A stretch of 23,283 bases of DNA from NCBI GenBank assembly GCA_021441665.1, contig JAGYYN010043834.1:1-23283 (forward strand), given 5' to 3'. The notes beneath the pieces are model-generated. The model was not told the DNA's origin. It was given only the letters and a program-made list of their open reading frames with translations, and ran no database searches. Of the stretch, positions 20,506-23,283 are shown piece by piece. Every line of letters starts with the position of its first letter. The first letter of the stretch is position 1. The translations under genes and the position numbers were made by a program. The stretch is from Euplotes cf. woodruffi 2 WChen-2021 (taxonomy: Eukaryota > Ciliophora > Spirotrichea > Euplotida > Euplotidae).

Positions 20506-21757
20506 TTAGTGAAATTGAATATTGCATCATCGAATTGGATCAGCGACTCCTTTCTTATATTCTTTTTTGGCTTCGCCAACATTTTTCATTTCATCTCGTT
20601 TGATATCGTACAAGAGCTTGATCGACAGTGGGTCGCCACTTGAGATTTCTTCGAGATTGGTCATGAGAGTCTTGATCCATTCCCTCTCCCGATCGTGGGA
20701 TCTGAATTTGACTCCTAGTTCATTCGAAGTGACCTCACTTTTAAACCGATCGCATTCCTTCGAAATGTTATCGAGTTCAGTTCTGAAGTTTTGGGTGCTC
20801 GAGGATCTTTCATTTGCAAGCCGGAATTTAGAGTTCCGCAGCTGCGCGGTGTCCGGGTTCAAAATGTACTTAAAGTTCCGTGACTTTGGAGAGATACTCG
20901 CTGCATATCCTTTCAGTACGCTTACACTTTTCTTATTATTTGCTTTAGTAGAATTTATATTCTTCGGACGCATAATTAAATTTGGATTTGACTTATCACC
21001 GCTTGCTATTGATCCTCCAACCTCAAGTGAAATCAGTGAATCTGTATTTAGATAAGGTCTTTCAAGCGAGGGCTTTAAGATATTATAATCGTTGCTGTAG
21101 GGATTGGCATCATAAGTCATGTTTAGCTGCTCACTTTTTATATTTTTATTCCTCACTTTTTTGTTCAGTCTTAACTTTCTAATTTTCTGATCCTGCGAAT
21201 TATCAGTATTGTTTAATTGAACTTCAATCGTCCTCGGGAGTTCGATTTTATTAAAGAACCTTCGATTTTTATAAATATGGAACGCGAGGGGTTCCTGAGC
21301 ATATTTACTAATCTTCTGCGGCCTGCTGAGATTTGGTGACATTCGCAGTTTGAATTTCCCCATTACTTTTTCTCGATAATTGCTCATTTGTGATTTCTGT
21401 GCAAGTGGAGGATTGTTCATTTCTAGAACCCCATTTCTGACCTCTTCTTGCCTTTGTAGAAAGTCAAGCTGTTTGACTCTATTTATTAAGCCGATGGATT
21501 AACGAGTCGACTTTTATCGTTCTGAAGTTATTCTTCAACTTCTCCTCTCTTTCATTTTGATAAATCACATCAAATATTTCATAATGCTTGCTGTTTTTAG
21601 TAATGTCTTCCATATATTTTTCCGCGTGGGTGGGCTTTGCGGATGATTTCGCGAACTCCATGATTTTCGCGATTCTGGGGTTGATTTCTCTTCGTGATGG
21701 AAAGTGTTTTTCACCCACTCGTCTGGGTGAAGTCAAACTTTCATTATTCAGTTCCAT
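20506..21757 (-). CDS. Basic hypothetical protein with a programmed frameshift
   Basis: The model gives 416 residues. It starts at ATG 21757 (MELNNESLTSPRRVGEK); the same frame runs further upstream only through GTG, so this ATG was chosen. The first frame stops at AAA-TAG-A (21484-21478), and one base on it continues RVKQLDFLQRQEEVRNGVLE into the long downstream frame. The final TGA at 20527-20529 is read as Cys, extending the end to CCNIQFH and TAA at 20506-20508. The protein is rich in Lys, Arg, Asn and Ser with no membrane helix or signal peptide. It has a predicted helical Glu/Lys stretch near YQNEREEKLKNNF and another near the C-terminus (EWIKTLMTNLEEISSGDP). No family recognised; a cytoskeletal or nucleic-acid-associated role would be a guess. 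It converges on channel copy 2. Confidence 0.75.
21478..21484 (-). other. +1 frameshift site AAA-TAG-A
   Basis: On the minus strand, DSLIHRLNK ends at TAG and the frame one base on continues RVKQLDFLQRQEEV without a start codon of its own for 25 codons. The length becomes a multiple of three only with the skip. Confidence 0.8.
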
Positions 21758-22251
21758 TGTTATTATATTTATAATCGCAATTGCTGTTCTGCGATTACAG
21801 CTGCAGTTGAACACTCTCTTTAATATAAAGTCGCAGTTACTAAATCCAATATAAATTTTGAGCTTTTATTTTGCATTTGCAAAATAAAAAACTAAGCTAA
21901 TTTTCGGAGAATTAAAAACAAATAAATCCGATTGATTTGTGCCGTAATTAGATATATTTTTGTAATTTAAAAATGAATTTTAAACGTAAAATTGCAAATC
22001 AAAGGATTTAAAATGTAAATTCAGAAGATTTATTATTTCTGCTGGAAATAAATATACATAGCACTTGTAAAAATAGTAAAAGGCTATAAAAGCAATAATT
22101 CATCAGTCTTGTATTTATCTCAAGTTGATGAATTTTGAAGACAGTAAGAATTATTAACATTTGAGAGTATTTAAAGTTTAAATCTCTGTAAAATGCTCTA
22201 TTAGAAGTCATTTAATACTAGTTCACCAATAATTGCATATTAAAACTGGAG
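21758..22251. other. AT-rich gap with one strong hairpin
   Basis: The stretch lies between two minus-strand genes and should hold the promoter of the downstream gene and the 3' end of the upstream one. Apart from the inverted repeat at 21864-21889, nothing recognisable was seen. Confidence 0.5.
21864..21889. repeat. Perfect 12-bp inverted repeat with 2-nt loop
   Basis: TTTTATTTTGCA and its exact complement TGCAAAATAAAA flank TT, about 107 bp upstream of the minus-strand start at 21757. It could be a protein-binding site or cruciform; no function can be assigned. Confidence 0.6.
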
Positions 22252-22801
22252 CTAAGAAGACTGAAATATTTTCACTGATTTCCTCTTCTGCACACTGAGG
22301 TTGATAATCGAAATGTTTCTTGTGTTTTGCTTCGCTATGTTACTGATACTCAACAGCTCACTATTTTATTGAGTTCGAGTTGCATGGGGTGTAAGAGTAG
22401 TCCAGCTTGCTTGAGCTCATTTTTTGAGAGTAATTTCACGATTTAAAAATTTCATTTTTGTAATATTTTGCATTTAACTCAGATCATGTTGATTTACAAA
22501 ATATCTTCGAAGTATTCCTCTTCTCTAGCTGCTTTGGAGTTAACAGTTGAAATGCTTTGTTTATATCAAACTCTTTCATATTGTTTGATGGATATACTTG
22601 ATACCGGTTTTTCTTGATTGCAAATGAGCTAATTCTTCTTTTAAAAATACTACTTTCAGAGCTTGAGATAGAGTCAATCTCATTGATGGTTCCAATATCA
22701 TGTTGAGTCAGGAAATTGTTAAAATCCCTTTGCCTTTTAAGCTCATTAGCATGCTGTCTCAAAAACTTCTTCGAAGCACTTTTTCTTTTATTTTCTTGCA
22801 T
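22252..22801 (-). CDS. Small Lys/Ser-rich hypothetical protein, possible frameshift near the end
   Basis: The gene starts at ATG 22801 (MQENKRKSASKKFLRQHANE). The frame crosses two TGA=Cys codons and reaches TAG at 22363-22361, giving 146 residues. That TAG is preceded by AAA and followed by T, the Euplotes shift context. One base on the frame stays open for 36 more codons (SELLSISNIAKQNTRNISII) to TAG at 22254-22252, giving 182 residues. The extended form is plausible from composition, but a genuine stop at 22361 cannot be excluded. Contains a Ser-rich patch (DSISSSESSIFKRRISSF) that looks like a phosphorylation target. No domain, membrane helix or family recognised. Confidence 0.6.
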
Positions 22802-22947
22802 CTTTGTTCTTTTGCTTGTTTCAGTTTTAAGGTTTCTAAGGTAAATATTTTATACAAAAAAACAGTGAAAATTAGTTAGTTTAAATCTATACATTCAAAA
22901 TAAAGTGAGTTTTAACAAAATTTTTGTTCTTTGAAAATATTGATGAA

Positions 22948-23283
22948 TTATGATGGTCTAAATCCTACCCTCATATCAAATATTTCTATCGCTATTTCAC
23001 ATATGATAATTTCTAGCTTTAAAAATTGTATAAATCATGAATTATTATATTCAAAAATTACATGTGAACAAATATACAAAATGAAATCATTAATAAAATT
23101 ATGTAAATTGATAAAATAAAAATGTGGATTGTATGATTTAAAAGCCGAGGCCCACCGCGTTTCCCCTCTTCCCGTGGCTGACTTCACAATAATCACTGGT
23201 TTGTTAAGTCCTTCCCCTTGCTTGTGAATATCAGTCGTCGCTTTATTGGCTGAAACACCGGCTGCATTTGAGTTGTCCAATTT
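22948..23283 (-). CDS. Partial hypothetical protein at the window edge
   Basis: A minus-strand frame enters from the right edge with clear coding composition (DNSNAAGVSANKATTDIHKQ, then PVIIVKSATGRGETRWASAF). It stays open, with one TGA=Cys, to TAA at 22950-22948. The part after about 23130 toward the end turns very AT-rich and hydrophobic (INDFILYICSHVIFEYNN), so an intron, an eliminated sequence or simply a divergent tail may lie there. The start is outside the window. SATGRGETR is suggestive of a nucleotide-binding loop but does not fit a standard P-loop. Function unknown. Confidence 0.5.

Noticed and set aside
20522-21055. 177-codon plus-strand frame
   Set aside because: Antisense shadow of the minus-strand gene 20506-21757, which is longer, continuous and joined by a canonical frameshift.

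Overview
The window reads as nuclear DNA of a ciliate of the genus Euplotes. First, long protein-coding frames are interrupted only by in-frame TGA. Between two tandem paralogs these TGAs line up with Ala, Gly, Ser, Thr or Cys, and one TGA assembled across a splice junction lines up with a TGC. This is the Euplotes code (UGA=Cys; UAA/UAG stop). Second, genes are broken by AAA-TAA or AAA-TAG stops at which homology continues one base further on, the classic Euplotes +1 ribosomal frameshift. The window holds several genes in 23 kb, has no C4A4/G4T4 telomere arrays, and carries a candidate TA-flanked internal eliminated sequence. A germline (micronuclear) origin is therefore more likely than macronuclear nanochromosomes, but this is inference.

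Layout. 2-397 (+): C-terminal end of a multipass membrane protein. 398-1028: mostly AT-rich, with a G-rich island. 1029-2827 (+): tyrosyl-DNA phosphodiesterase (TDP1), many tiny introns, one unusual TTT-TAA-A frameshift, and a candidate 37-bp IES inside the second catalytic HxK motif. 3132-4776 (-): a VPS4-like MIT-AAA protein, eight exons, with degenerate Walker A and Walker B. 4858 to about 6190 (-): an unrecognised multi-exon gene or genes. 6690-6865 (+): terminal exon of a membrane protein. 7158-13824 (+) and 14040-20199 (+): two very large head-to-tail paralogs (about 1836 and 1846 residues) with an acidic N-terminus, WD40-like region, ankyrin-like segment, six-helix TRP-like cation channel and C-terminal coiled coil. 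They carry two and three frameshifts respectively, all at non-equivalent positions. 20506-21757 (-): basic hypothetical protein with an AAA-TAG-A frameshift. 22252-22801 (-): small Lys/Ser-rich protein. 22948-23283 (-): partial gene running off the end.

Reconstruction rests on homology between the two channel paralogs, on remembered TDP1 and VPS4 family sequences, and on arithmetic: the spliced, shift-corrected models of both channel genes, TDP1, the VPS4-like gene and the 20506-21757 gene are all exact multiples of three. Membrane channels, a DNA-repair enzyme and an ESCRT-type ATPase relative sit side by side. Nothing suggests an operon or shared pathway, and the grouping looks like ordinary linkage of independent genes.
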